Part shown: in pieces, positions 1-11,352 of the stretch | How the letters are laid out: each line of letters opens with the position of its first letter | Numbering within the stretch: the first letter of the stretch is position 1 | Assembly (NCBI GenBank): GCA_029961685.1 | Contig: JARWKL010000008.1 | Location: forward strand, 36,083,430-36,147,429 | Reading direction: 5' to 3' | DNA from: Aristolochia californica | Taxonomy: Eukaryota; Streptophyta; Magnoliopsida; Piperales; Aristolochiaceae | DNA length: 64,000 bases | Program-made: the position numbers and the translations under genes | The notes under the pieces: model-generated | What the model saw: only the letters and a program-made list of their open reading frames with translations | Databases searched by the model: none | Told to the model about the DNA's origin: nothing

Positions 1-264
1 TTGTCGATTTGAAAAATTTGTTGATCGAGACCAGTTTATGTTGAAATTTTTGCATAAAGAGTTATAACTCTGTGGGAACAAGATTCCCTGATAAAGAATA
101 ATGGTATTAAGCCTTTTATGAGTGATTATTCAAAAAAATTCAGAAATATGATTATATAGCTTTTATTCTAAAGCCTCTCCATTAACCGATTTGGTAAAAG
201 ACCTATACTTGGGCTTTTTAACTAGTAGTTGATTGGAGATTTTTTTTAAAAGGAATTGGCTATT
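1..264 (+). other. Copia family A leader (partial)
   Basis: AT-rich non-coding sequence directly before a copia gag start at 265. It is probably the untranslated leader of the same element. The window edge removes the 5' LTR and primer site, so this is inferred from position only. Confidence 0.4.
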
Positions 265-1743
265 ATGGCTGAAGAATACATGGGTCACAAGAGTGATATA
301 CTCAAGATTACTAGTGTACCCTTGCGAGGGGTATCAAATTTTATGAGCTGGTCCACATCGGTTTGCCGATTTCTTATAACAAAATACCTCCTTGGTCACC
401 TCACCACATGTGGACCACCTATTGATGAAGATGCTATTTTTATAACAAGTGGTTGAAGAATGATACTTTGGTGATTAGTTGGGTTATTAACAACATGGAA
501 GAAAATGTCTCCAATAATGTTATTTATCTTGACATGACTAAACAAATTTGGGAGACATGTACTAAACTGTATTCTATCTCTGACAACTTACCCATGTCAT
601 ATGATAGTCTCCAAAGAATGTTTACCACTACACAAAGAGACAATATCCATGAATATTTGGCTCGGTTTAGAGGTCTTCTTCAAGAATGGAAAATAGCCCA
701 GCCTACCTCCACGGATGTCTCGGTCCAAAAAAAAAAAAAAACATTAGTCACGGCCATATGCCTTGCTAACATAAAACCGTATCTTGAAGTTGCTAAGAGT
801 CAACTTCTTAGCTCTTCTGCGGTTCCCACCTTTGATGATGTATGTGTCACACTGCTCCATATTCCATATGCTTCTTCCTCTAAAATTGAAGTATCCTCCG
901 CTATGTACTCTGGACCGAGGGGAACATTAGTTGACCAAGGCCGAGGCCAAGGCAGAAATTATAGAGGAGGCCGAGGAAGAGGTGGAAAGAATAGGTTTGA
1001 CAGAACAGATGTGAAGAAATGCACTTATTGTGGGAAATTTGGCCACTCTAGAGACCAATGCTTCCATTTGAAAGATTGCTCCTACTGTGGCATCCAAGGC
1101 CACCCTAGAGAAAGATGTTATAAACTCAATGGAAAACCAGACAAAAATAAGGCTAACCAAACCTTAGTGAGTGAAACAAAAGAAGATCAGTCTACCACAT
1201 CACCAGCAAAGAAAACTTTGACTAATGAAGAGTATGAGATGTTCCAGAAAATGAGAACAATGATGGGTTCTACTCCAAGTACTTCCTCTACTACCGCTGC
1301 CACCACCACTTCAGGTATGCTATTTGCCTCTTCTTCATCCTGGATAATTGACTCAGGAACCTCTGAGCATCTTACAAGTAACAAAAATTTATTACACTCA
1401 GTTTCTCCTCAGTTTCTCCGTGTCCTTCACATAAATATGTTACCATAGCTAACAGCTCCCAAACTAAAGTTCAAGGGAAATGAACCACTTTTGTTACACC
1501 ATCGCTTCCGCTCACTGATATCCTTTTTGTTCCTCCCTTTCCTTTAAATCTTTTATCAGTTAGTCAGCTCATTAAACATTTTCATTCCTCCATCACCTTC
1601 TCACCCACTTTTGTGTGTTTCAAGATCTTATAATGAAGTAGGTGATTGGTGGAGGCCGTGAACAAGGGGGGCTCTACTACCTAGATGTGCCAAAAATAAC
1701 TACCGTTTCCACCAGTGAAACTAAAACAAGGTTATGGCACAAC
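265..1743 (+). pseudogene. Ty1-copia gag-protease-pre-integrase remnant (family A)
   Basis: Gag packages retrotransposon RNA and the aspartic protease cuts the polyprotein. The ATG at 265 opens a copia gag N-terminus (motif LRGVSNFMSW). A frameshift near a T-run at about 439-446 moves the frame, and gag continues from about 453. A 15-A tract near 726-741 lies inside gag. Two CCHC knuckles follow (CTYCGKFGHSRDQC and CSYCGIQGHPRERC), the second unusually close to the first. The protease motif WIIDSGTSEHL is at about 1340. After the stop at 1448, other frames still show LLSVSQLIKHF and the pre-integrase motif GGREQGGLYYLDV to about 1740. The element is then cut by a hAT terminus at 1744. It is a clear pseudogene. 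The same family recurs inverted at 5082-5560 and more distantly at 45317-46936. Confidence 0.85.
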
Positions 1744-3508
1744 TAGGGGTGGCATCGAGCTGAGCCGAGCCCGAACATGCCTATTTTCAAGCTGAGTTTA
1801 ATTTAAATATTTCGAGCACAAGCTCGAGCCGAGCCTAGGCTCTAGCCTAAAATTATTATCGAGCTTGAGCCTAATAATTTTAACCGAGTTTGAGCCGATC
1901 TCGAGCTTCAACATTCATTTAAATTTTTTCAAAAAATACAAGTCTCGAGTTCGTGCTCCAATATACATTTAAAACTTTTCAAAAAATACATGTCAAATAA
2001 ATTATATATAAAATTATACATACATTTTACATAAAATTGGGAATGACCTCTACTTAAAATTGGACATAAGGGTGTCATCGAATCTAGCTGAGTCCGAACC
2101 TTGTTCAAGCCGAGCTTGATTTGAATATTTTGAATTTGATCTCGACCGACCCTAGCCTCAAACCTAAAATTGTAATCGAACTCGAGCATAATAATTTTAA
2201 CCGAGTTCGAGTTTGAGCTCGAGCTTAACCTACATTTAATACTCTATATAAAATATATGTCAAATAAATTATATATAAAATTATGCACACATTTAAAAAA
2301 AAGAATGATAGGGGAGGTTCAGGATTGAATTTAAATAATGGATTAGAACACACCAATATTAATCTTTTTTACTCCAAATATTGTCTAGCTTATTTTGTAA
2401 TTTTTGAATCTGGCCATAAATTTACTATGGCTTCCTTAGTGCCCCTAGTTGAAAATTTATATTCTAGGAAAGACAAGAAATATTTTTCCTATGATACATA
2501 TTTCCAAAAAAACCCTTTAAATAAAATCCTATTACTATTAGGGACTTATTAGAAAATTACAAGAAATATTTTAAAATTTTCTTAGGAAAGTTAAATGGAC
2601 CTCTTATTGCCTCTTCTAGGGAAATAAATAAAAATTAATAATCAATCTAATATATTACTATATGTATCGATAAATTTTTAATAAAATAAAATGTCAAACA
2701 CAAAATTTCTATGAAAATTGCCTCATACTAAAAGTATTACAACATCAACTGTCAAATATTTATTCAAAAAATTTCTATACGGTTTTCTAGCCCTTCTTGG
2801 TAGGAAAATCTTACTTAGAAAATGATTTGATTTTTTAATAAGATTTTTCAATTACAAAAAAGTTCACAAAAAAACATGAGACACTAATAGTCCCTAGAAA
2901 CTTATTTCTACTCAAATTTATTCTCAATTTCAATTTTTTAAATTTCTTTCATTTTTTTTTGGGGTGGGGGAGGGGAAGTAGTGGGAGAGAGAAATTATTT
3001 CTTGCCTTAACTTAGGTATCTTTGCTTCTGCGGGTTCTGGTTTTTCGTCGAGACGAGGAACGACGCTGAGGGAACCAGCGGCTCCGGCGAGGAACTTTCG
3101 TCGGGGATAATGGCTACGATGGAGGCGGCGGCGACAAAAGGGGTGGCGACAGAACACGAGGGGGAAGAAATCGAGCGGCGGCCACAGTATCGACGGTGAC
3201 AGAAAAGCAGAAGGCGGCCGGTGAGGCAACTGTCAATGGCGAAAGAGGCAGCCACAACAGCAGTCGGAGGGGCTCGGAGATTTTAAGGGGAGGAAGAATT
3301 TTTCCCCTTCGCTCCGCTCGACACTTCGGTCTGCTCGGCGCTTCGGTCCCGACTCCCCCGAATCCCGTGCTAACTCGTTAGGCTTGCGAGATTTCTAGTT
3401 GAACCTCAATTCGATCGAGATCAGCTTGTTAATTTAAATGAGCCGATCCCAGATCTCAAACTCAGCTCGAGATTCACGTATACCGAATCAAACCAAGCCA
3501 AACGAGTC
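1744..3508 (-). mobile_element. hAT-family derivative, 3' end outward, truncated
   Basis: It begins with the hAT terminus TAGGGGTGGCATCGAGC. The first 320 bases match the reverse complement of the 3' end of the transposase-bearing hAT at 40342. A second, weaker terminus (AGGGTGTCATCGAATC) starts near 2067. From about 2250 the sequence is the reverse complement of 60820-61540. The GC-rich part (3030-3330) matches the GC-rich part of 60420-60790. The far terminus is missing because a chromovirus fragment begins at 3509, and no 8-bp duplication of GGCACAAC is found there. There is no transposase, so it is non-autonomous. Reading frames in the GC-rich part do not resemble known proteins. Confidence 0.75.
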
Positions 3509-4735
3509 ATGCAGAGCACAATTGCTGATTATGTAGCTGCTTGTCAGATTTGTCAACGCAACAAGGCCGAATCTTTAAGTCCTGCCGGCCTACTGCAACC
3601 TCTGTAACTACCGTCTCAAATCTGGTCCGACATTTCAATGGACTTCATTGTTGGCCTTCCCATTTTATCAAGTAAATCAGTGATATTCGTCGTCGTTGAT
3701 CGGTTTTCAAAATATGGTCACTTCATTGCTTTGGAGCATCCATATACTGCTGCTCAGGTCGCTCAATTATTTATGGACAACATTGTCCGATTACACGGAA
3801 TTCCCACATCCATTATCAGTGACAGGGATGCCATTTTTACCAGTATCTTTTGGAAGGAATTATTCAAATTACAGGGCACCCAATTGGCAATTTCGTCTGC
3901 ATATCATCCACAAACGGACGGACAAACAGAGGTCATCAATCGCACGATTGAAATGTATCTTCGTTGTTTTTTGGGGGACGCACCTAGACGGTGGGTGAAA
4001 TGGCTTTCATGGGCAGAATTTTACTATAACACATCTTACCACACAGCACTGGGAACTACTCCTTTCAGGGTAGTTTATGGCAGAGATCCACCTCGTCTGT
4101 TACCATATGAACCTGGGGCATCCAAAGTGGTCACTTTGGACCAAGCGTTAGCTAAAAGAGACGCTATGCTTACTGAGGTACGTACTCATCTCCAGGAGGC
4201 CCAGCCCTCTATGAAGCTCTATTATGATAAGAAGCATCGGGAGGTATCTTATTTCCCCAGAGACTATGTGTGGTTAAAGCTTCAACACTACTGCCAGCTA
4301 TCCCTGACTGCATCCAAGCACCATAAGCTGTCTCCAAAATATTATGGTCCATTTCAGGTGTTGGACAAAATTGGGCCCGTGGCATACCGCTTGCAGCTAC
4401 CAACGGAAGTAAAGATCCATAATGTATTTCATGTCTCCCAATTGAAGCCATTCCAGGGTGACTCGCCCCTACTGCATACTCCACTGCCACCACTACATGA
4501 GGGCAGAGTCCTTTCTACTTCAATTCAGGTTTTAAAAGCATGCCACATTCAAGGTGATTGGAAAATTCTCGTCCAGTGGGCAGATGCTGACCCCAGTGAC
4601 ACCACATGGGAGCCGTTATCAGCATTTCGACTCCTATATCCTTCCTTCAAGGTTGAGGACAAGCTCTTTTTCCAGGAGGGGGGTGATGTTATGGACTCTA
4701 TAGCATCACGAGTTACCAACAGGAGTAGGAATTAA
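3509..4735 (+). pseudogene. Chromovirus integrase C-terminal part with chromodomain
   Basis: This is the 3' end of a Ty3-gypsy pol. Integrase inserts the cDNA, and the chromodomain helps choose chromatin targets. The first codons carry the end of the integrase zinc finger (CQICQRNKAE). An in-frame TAA at 3605 breaks the frame. The catalytic core follows: MDFIVGLP, VVDRFSKYGHF, the second acidic region SIISDRDAIFTS, and YHPQTDGQTEVINRT with the last Glu. NVFHVSQLKPF leads into a chromodomain-like tail (LVQWADADPSDTTWEP). The stop lies 48 bases inside the 3' LTR. It is the same family as Gypsy-1 at 13950-19113. Everything upstream of the zinc finger is absent, and the left edge abuts the hAT fragment. 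Confidence 0.88.
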
Positions 4736-5081
4736 TTAATGTGATTTTCAATTTCCATGTAATTGTCTTTGGTTTGGGTTGGTTTAGCATTTATTGGTTT
4801 GAACCATTGACCCAAGGGGTCTAAAGTGTTTTGGACGTCCTCAACCCTATTTAAGGGGACGGCTAGGGTAATGAAAAAGTAGCAATTGAGTCTACTCTAT
4901 CTTAGATAAAATTAGATAAACAGGTCAAGTGCTCCTTCAAACTCTCTCCCGTTTTTCCCCAATCCCTTTTCCGAAATTCTGTCTTCATCATTCCATCATT
5001 CTATCTCAACGTCTAGCAAGGTAATGGAAGGAAGAGAAGAGAGGAGGGTGACAAGATCCATGGCTCGTGAGGATCCTAACA
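4687..5081 (+). repeat. 3' LTR of the chromovirus fragment
   Basis: It runs from TGTTATGGACTC to GGATCCTAACA, 395 bp. It is preceded by the polypurine tract AGGAGGGGGGTGA and collinear with the Gypsy-1 LTRs (394 and 397 bp). It contains the ATG of the family's gag (MEGREERRVTRSMARED) near its 3' end. The element sits in an inverted copia-A fragment. Confidence 0.88.
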
Positions 5082-5560
5082 AGGCCCCCTCTTTCATTGC
5101 CTCCACCAATAACTTGCTTTGTCATTAGATCCTAAAAAGCACACGAAGTGAGAGTAAAAGTGATAGAATAGTTAATTTTTTCATGAGTTGATTAAAGGAT
5201 AAAAGATTTAATGAAAACTCATGAACAAACAAGACATCTTTTAAATGAAGAGTAGGTATAGCAAATGTGGACCCCAACCCACGTACCTTGGTTTGGGATC
5301 CATCTGCTATATAAACAAACTTGGCAGGTAAAAAAGGAGATATAGAATTCTGGAGGGTACCACTACCTATCAAGTGCTAAGAGGCCTCAAAGTCAATGAT
5401 TCAGGATGGAAAAATAGTTGAGACCATATCTGTTATAGAAGTAGCAACAATAGGAGAAATCATGTTGGAGGTGGCTTGGTTGTTTGTGTTAGCCTATCAT
5501 GAATTTCTAAATAACAGTATGAAATTCATTGAACAAGAATTAAACGGAAGTCCAAAAATC
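5082..5560 (-). pseudogene. Copia family A protease/pre-integrase fragment, inverted
   Basis: On the minus strand, motifs homologous to 1310-1680 are visible: SWIIDSGTSEHL decayed to IIDFEAS-HLIGSG, then YIADGSQTKV, LHLKDVLFVHEFSLNLLSFNQL, and a collinear stretch that ends at GGAGGCAATGAAAG beside the LTR at 5081. Several stops interrupt it. The chromovirus 3' LTR was inserted in or joined to this fragment. It is copia protease and pre-integrase linker sequence and is non-functional. Confidence 0.7.
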
Positions 5561-5589
5561 ATACCTCTATCCATTTGATCAAATTTTGT

Positions 5590-6161
5590 AAACTTCACCA
5601 GAGTTCTCTACGTCTGGCTCTTCCGTTCTGTGATCACTCTCTGTGATGGTGTAAACTGAAGGTTTGTACAAGTGAACGAGATTGGGGACCAAACCTCTAT
5701 TTATAAGCCAAACTCCCATCAAGCTCATTAGCTTCTGTAACTGCCGATGGGAGGACGTGGGTCATAAACCTCCATGGACATGGGAACATGGTCTTCCGAA
5801 AAGGCACCACGTTCTCCATGAAAGACGTTGGCCCATTGCTTCCAAAACTGAAAAGAAGTTGGACCAACCTATGTAGTTAACCTTCTCTCACATGGTCCAC
5901 ACTTCTAGTGTAATCTGAATCCCATCGTTAATCTGAATTTAAGTCATGAATACATGAATCATGGCAATAGGTCCTCTGATAACGAGTATTATCTTCCATC
6001 TATTACAATGTATTTATTTGTTATACTTTATAAATAAACCTCATGTTTATTCTTGGTCAAACACATATGATTTTATCAAAATTAAAGTGCACATAAATAT
6101 GAGAAAAAAATCACAATAATTAAGAATTTCACTAAAATAACATTGTTCATACAATGAAAAA
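5590..6161 (-). repeat. Copia family B 3' LTR region (minus orientation)
   Basis: It follows the RNase H stop at 6162 in minus orientation. The first 220 bases match the sequence after RNase H in the forward copy (11128-11349). The rest carries a TATA box on the minus strand at 5697-5705. The outer end is not defined by TG..CA plus a duplication, so the limit near 5590 is approximate. A GTTATCAGAGG stretch at about 5977-5987 resembles a tRNA-Met primer site but lies inside this block. Confidence 0.55.
5697..5705 (-). promoter_or_regulatory. TATA box in copia-B LTR
   Basis: On the minus strand it reads GGCTTATAAATAGAGG, a canonical plant LTR core promoter. It sits upstream of a CT-rich stretch consistent with an R/U5 region. 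Confidence 0.5.
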
Positions 6162-6590
6162 TCACATAATGGAACCAAGTCCCATATTCACGACATGATC
6201 CTTGAATTTAAATGGTGGCATGCCCTTGGTTATAGGATTAGTTATCATTAATTCAGTGCTTACGTGCTCAATGACCACTTTCTTTTCTTTAATACGTTTT
6301 CTTATGGCCAAATACTTTATATCAATGTGCTTACTTCGACTTCCACTATTGTTGTTCTTGGCCATAAAAACAGTAGCTGAATTATCACAATACATCCTCA
6401 ATGGCCTAGAGATAGAATCCATAATTCTAAGCCTAGAAATAAAACTCTTAAGCCATACACCATGTGAAGTAGCCTCAAAATAGCAAACTAACTCGGCTTC
6501 CATAGTCGACGTGATAGTCAAAATCTGTTCGGCACTCCTCCGTGATATTGCTCCACAGGCCATCAAGAAAATGTATCCTGATGTTGATTT
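6162..6590 (-). pseudogene. Copia family B RNase H fragment
   Basis: RNase H removes the RNA strand during reverse transcription. The minus strand shows the copia RNase H signature KSTSGYIF, the central TSTMEAELV, the Asp of MYCDNSATVFM, the HIDIKYLAIR helix, and the closing motif NPITKGMPPFKFKDHVV. Only the C-terminal two thirds of the domain is left. At about 6587 the sequence switches to the leader of a forward copy of the same family, with a short T/A-rich shared stretch at the junction. It is a partial gene and cannot function alone. Confidence 0.85.
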
Positions 6591-7079
6591 ATATATTCTC
6601 ATGAAAATTTTTGCATTATGCGATTTAATGTCTAGTGATCCATATAATTTTTTATTAATTAGAGAGTAGTCACAACCTTTTTAATTGAAAAAAAATTATA
6701 TATTATGATTAGGATCGCATAAAGTATATTAGACATTAATTGTAACTAATTTGACTTAATATAAGAAATTTTATCCCACAGGAATTTTTATTATATTTGA
6801 CTTTATTAGTTAGGATAAAATATCAAATTATTCATAATTTACCCACAGGAATTATGACTTCATAAATAATTTGATAGTTTATCATAAAGTTTAATCATAA
6901 AGAATAATTGAATCTGTTTGAATTAAAAAATTTAGCCCTCATGCATTTTTTTTTATGTCAATAGATTCAATTTTTAAGCATGATTTACATTGGTAAAGCA
7001 TGATATTGATTCAAGCCTCAATTTTAACATAAGATGTCATTTGTAATTTTATGCAGTTCTACAACCTATCACTTTCTCT

Positions 7080-8232
7080 GATATTCGTTGTGAAATCCCT
7101 GATCTTAAGGGAGATAACTATAAGGTATGGAGGGAGAGAATTGTTCTTCATTTAGGGTGGATGGATATTGACTATGCGATTAGGAAAGATGAACAATCAG
7201 CAATAAGTAATACCAACACTGCAGCAGAAATTGCGCTTTATGAACGATGGGAGCGATCTAATCGCCTCAACATGATGTTCATTAAGACGAGAATTTTTTA
7301 TGGTATTCGTGGTTCTGTCGACCATAATGAAAAAGTCAAAGACTTGCTAAAAGCCATTGATGAGCAATTTGTCACTTCGAACAAGGCTCTAGCAAGCACC
7401 CTAATTATGAAACTTTCATCCCTCTGACTCACCAGTATACGAGGTGATGCGCGAGCACATCATGCAAATGAGGGATATTGCGGCACAATTGAAGAAACTC
7501 GAGGTTGATATGTCGGAATCTTTCCTAGTGCACTACATCCTTAATACCCTTCCGCACCAATATGGACCCTTCAAAATATCCTACAACACACATAAGGATA
7601 AATGGTCCATTAATGAACTTTTGACCATGTGTGTTTAAGAAGAAGGGAGACTGGTGATGGAACAAGGAGAAAGTGTCATGCTGGCAATGCATGGAAAGGG
7701 TACACAACAAGACAAAATGAAAAGGAAGGGTAATATACACCAGCCCCCCCCCCCCCCCACCCAAGCTGGAATTAAGAAGGATTCCAAGTTTTTCTTCTAT
7801 AAAAAGAAGGGCCACATGAAGAAGGAATGCACCAAGTTTCAGAAATGGCTTGCTGACAAAAGTAAACCAACCTCATTTGTTTGTTATGAATCTAATATGG
7901 TTAATGTTAATATTAACACTTGGTGGATTGATTCTGGATCAACAATCCACATATCGAATTCCTTACGGGGTTTGCAAAACCTAAGGAAACCAGTGGGAAG
8001 TGAGCATAACATCTTCTCAGGAGACAAGATGAGCTCACATGTGGAAGCCATAGGAACTTAATTTTTAAATTTAAGTAGTGGGTTTGTTTTAAAATTAGAT
8101 AAGACCTTTTATGTTCAAAGTTTTCTAGGAACTTGATTTCTATTTGAAGACTTGTAACTTATGGTTATTCCTTTACTTTTTCAGACTCATTTTCAGTTTA
8201 TTTTATAAGTCTGATGTGTTGGGAATGGTATT
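7080..8232 (+). pseudogene. Copia-B gag and protease
   Basis: The gag frame starts without an in-frame ATG at the leader boundary (motif CEIPDLKGDNYKVWRERI). It continues through YAIRKDE, YERWERSNRLSMMF-like and AIDEQFVTSNKALASTL. A frameshift near 7425 and a TAA at 7636 (CAA in the sister copy) break it. One zinc knuckle has lost cysteines (FFFYKKKGHMKKEC in place of C-X2-C-X4-H-X4-C). The protease motif TWWIDSGSTIHISN is intact at about 7920, followed by pre-integrase linker sequence that is frameshifted after 8061. A run of C's at 7746-7759 lies in gag. Confidence 0.85.
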
Positions 8233-9472
8233 TTGTGCGATGGTCTTTATCGCGTAAATTTACAAAACAATGCCACTTATGATTCAATGTATGTTCATAC
8301 TGGTACTAAAAGAGGTGTTATTAATGAGGATTCCTCTACATTGTGGCACCGGAGATTAGGTTATATCTCCATGGAAAGGATTAAGAGATTAGTAAATGAA
8401 GGGGTACTTAATACTCTGGATTTTACTGATTTTGAGACTTGTGTAGACTGCATTAAGGGAAAGCAGACTAACAAGTCAAAGAAAGGTGCCCATAGGAGTT
8501 CAGCCATATTAGAGATCATACATACTGATATATGTAGTCCAGACATGGACTCACATGGTCAAAAATACTTCATCTCTTTTATAGATGATTACTCACGATA
8601 TATGTATCTCTACATGCTTTCTAACAAGTATCAAACATTAGATGCCTTTAAGATCTTTAAGGCCGAAGTAAAGACACAATATGGTAAAAAAAATTAAGAT
8701 CATGAGATCAGATAGAGGTGGAGAATAGTATGGTAGATACACAGAGAATGGACAAGCACCTAGGCCATTTGTAAAGTTTCTTCAAGAACATGGGATTGTT
8801 GCCCAATATACCATGCTTGGCTCTCCGGACCAACATGGAGTAGCCAAAAGAAGAAACCGAACATTATTAGACATGGTGCGGAGTATGCTTAGCAACTCCA
8901 ATCTTCCTAAATCCTTGTGGGCTGAAGCACTTAAGATGGTAGTGTATATATTAAACCGAGTTTCAACCAAGGTTGTTCCTAAAATGCCATTTGAATTATG
9001 GAAAGGTTGGAAACCGAGTTTACGACATATGCGCGTTTGGAGATGCCCGTCTGAAGTGAGAATTTATAATCAACAAGAGAAGAAGCTGGACCCAAGGACC
9101 ATTAGTGGGTATTTCATTGGATATGCTGAAAGGTCCAAAGGTTACATATTTTATTGTCCATCTCACAGCACTAGGATTGTGGAATCAAGAAATGCAAAGT
9201 TTCTTGAAAATGACTTGATTAGTGGGAGCAATCCAACTCGGAACATAGTTTCTAAGAAGGATCTTTCAAACTTTCATCCTTCTACCTCAAGTGAAAGATT
9301 GGTTATAGTTCACAACACCCCTCCAGTACAAACTGGTGTTGAACAATCACTCATTGAAGTTCCACAAAATGCTGACGACATTCCAGTGGATCAGGTAGTT
9401 CAAGAGTTGCCAAGCACTTTTGAACAACTAGACGAACCACATACTTCTCAGAAAGTGATGGTTCAACATTAA
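8233..9472 (+). pseudogene. Copia-B integrase
   Basis: The pre-integrase/HHCC zinc finger reads LWHRRLGYISMERI then CVDCIKGKQTNK. The core follows with IIHTDICSPDM and FISFIDDYSRYMYLYML. A frameshift at an A-run near 8690 separates MRSDRGGE, with a stop right after it. From 8813 the frame reads [18 protein letters not shown], then the copia C-terminal signature [36 protein letters not shown] and [12 protein letters not shown]. The glutamate expected in the usual QQNGVAERRNRT motif is replaced ([10 protein letters not shown]), so even a repaired enzyme would lack the last acid of the DDE triad. Confidence 0.87.
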
Positions 9473-9474
9473 GA

Positions 9475-10569
9475 AGATCTACTAGACTCAGGAGATCAGC
9501 AATTCCTGATGATTATATTGTGTATCTGCAAGAATGTGACATTGGAGCCGCAAATGATCCCCAAGTATTTTTCAGAAGCCATGAGTTGCAAAGAATCAAA
9601 ATTATGGTACAAGCCATGAAGTAAGAGATGAATTCTATGAAGAGTAATGGAGTCTAGGATCTTGTTGAGTTGCCTAGTGGATTTAAAGCCATTGGATGTA
9701 AATGGGTCTTTAAAACAAAGAAAGACTTATTAGGCAACATTGAACGATACAAGGCAAGACTCGTTGCTAAAGGATTCACTCAGGAAGAAGGAATCGATTA
9801 CAAAGAAACTTTTTTTCCTGTATCTAAGAAAGATTCCTTGTACATTATTTTGGCATTGGTTGCCCATTTTGACTTAGAGTTGCAACAAATGGATGTGAAA
9901 ATGGCATTTCTCAATGGAGATCTAGAGGAGGAAGTTTACATGAAACAACCTGAAGGATTTCCCTCTAGTGATGGTGAGCAATTGGTTTGCATGCTAAAAA
10001 AGTCAATATATGGATTAAAACAAGCATCTCGCCAATGGTATTTAAAATTCCATAATGTAATTTCTTCATTCGATTTTGTAGCAAACATTATGGATCAATG
10101 TATATACCAAAAGGTCAGTGAGAGTAAAATTTGTTTTCTTATTTTTTATGTAGATGACATTTTGCTAGCAACCAGTGATAAAGGTTTTCTACATGAGGTG
10201 AAACGATTTCTCTCTAACAATTTTGATATAAAGGATATGGGTGAGGCATCTTATGTCATTGGCATTAAGATTCATAGAGACAGATTTCGAGGTATCTTAG
10301 GTTTGTCTCATGAAACCTGTTTTAATAAAGTGTTAGATAGATTTTGGATGAAAGATTGTTCACCAAGTGTAGTTCCCATTGTGAAGGGTGACAGGTTCAA
10401 TTTGAACCAATGCCTGAAGAACGACCTTGAAAGGGAACAAATGAAAGACATTTCATATGCTTCTGCTGTCGAAAGTCTTATGTATGTTCAAGTCTATACA
10501 AGACCTGATATTGCATTTGTTATTAGAATGTTGGGGCGATATCAGAGTAATCCCGGGTTAGATCACTAG
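9475..10569 (+). pseudogene. Copia-B reverse transcriptase
   Basis: RT copies the element RNA into cDNA. The open part from 9670 has GCKWVFKTKKDLLGNIERYK, ARLVAKGFTQEEGIDY, the catalytic LQQMDVKMAFLNGDLEEEVY, GLKQASRQWYLKF and the intact catalytic FYVDDILLA. The thumb has SVVPIVKGDRF and TRPDIAFVIRMLGRY. A stop at about 10567 precedes RNase H. Between 9472 and 9670 the linker is broken by stops. The catalytic Asp residues look intact. Confidence 0.9.
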
Positions 10570-10587
10570 AGAACTACAAATAAAGTA

Positions 10588-11127
10588 ATGAGGTGCCTTC
10601 AAGGAACCAAAGACTACATGCTAATGTATAGACAGACAGACAATCTAGAAGTCATTGGTTACTCGGATTCTGATTTCGCTGGCTGTATTGATTCCCGCAA
10701 ATCAACATCAGGATCAATTTTCATGATGGCCAGTGGAGCAGTATCATGGAGGAGTGCCAAACAGACTTTGACTGCCACGTCAACTATGGAAGTTGCGTTA
10801 GTTTCCTGTTTTGAGGCTACTTCACATGGTGTATGGCTTAAGAGTTTCATTTATGGGCTTAGAATTATGGATTCTATCTCTAGGCCATTGAGAATGTATT
10901 GTGACAATTCAGTTGTTGTTTTTATGGCCAAGAACAACAATAGTGGAAGTCAAAGTAAACACATCGACATAAAGTATTTGGCCATAAGAGAACGAATTCA
11001 AGAAAATAAAGTGGTCATTGCACACATAAGCATTGAATTAATGATAGCCGATCCTTTGACTAAGGGCATGCCACCGTTTAAATTCAAGGATCATGTTGTG
11101 AATATGGGACATGGTTCCATTATGTAA
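10588..11127 (+). pseudogene. Copia-B RNase H
   Basis: It holds the full copia RNase H: GYSDSDFAGCIDSRKSTSG (first Asp), SAKQTLTATSTMEVALVS (Glu helix), MYCDNSVVVFMAKN, HIDIKYLAIRERI, and ADPLTKGMPPFKFKDHVV to the stop. It is separated from RT by one stop. TEAE has become MEVA, which may remove the catalytic Glu. It is the plus-strand partner of the fragment at 6162-6590. Confidence 0.9.
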
Positions 11128-11349
11128 TTTTTCATTATATGAACAATGTTATTTTAGTGAAATTCTTAATTATTGTGATGTTTTTCTCATATTTACGTGT
11201 ACTTTAATTTTGAGAAAATCATCTGTGTTGGACAAAGAATAAACATAGGGTTTATTCATAAAGTATAAGAAATAAATACATTGTAATACATGGAAGGTAA
11301 TACTTGTTATCAGAGGACCTATCGCCATGATTCATGTATTTATGACTTA
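11128..11349 (+). repeat. Copia-B 3' LTR, truncated
   Basis: It is collinear with the minus-strand block at 5930-6161 (shared AATACATTGTAAT and TATCAGAGGACCTAT). It stops at ACACTAGA, where integrase of the inverted copy begins. CTAGA is shared by both partners at the junction. Confidence 0.7.
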
Positions 11350-11352
11350 AAT

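Larger units (their letters stand above)
6587..11349 (+). mobile_element. Copia family B, forward copy, lacking 5' LTR
   Basis: The order is leader (6587-7079), gag, protease, integrase, RT, RNase H and the first 220 bases of the 3' LTR, as expected for Ty1-copia. The proteins resemble the TNT1-94 type. No 5' LTR or primer site precedes the leader. Both ends abut the same family in the opposite orientation (RNase H at 6590, integrase at 11353), so the ends are rearrangement junctions, not insertion ends. Confidence 0.85.

Noticed and set aside
2930..3381. Arg/Pro-rich frames in the GC-rich part of the hAT fragment
   Set aside because: Same GC-rich block recurs at 60411-60790 in another copy with different frames. 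No domain or conserved reading frame.
4209..4493. Minus-strand 94-codon frame
   Set aside because: Shadow of the integrase/chromodomain gene on the plus strand.
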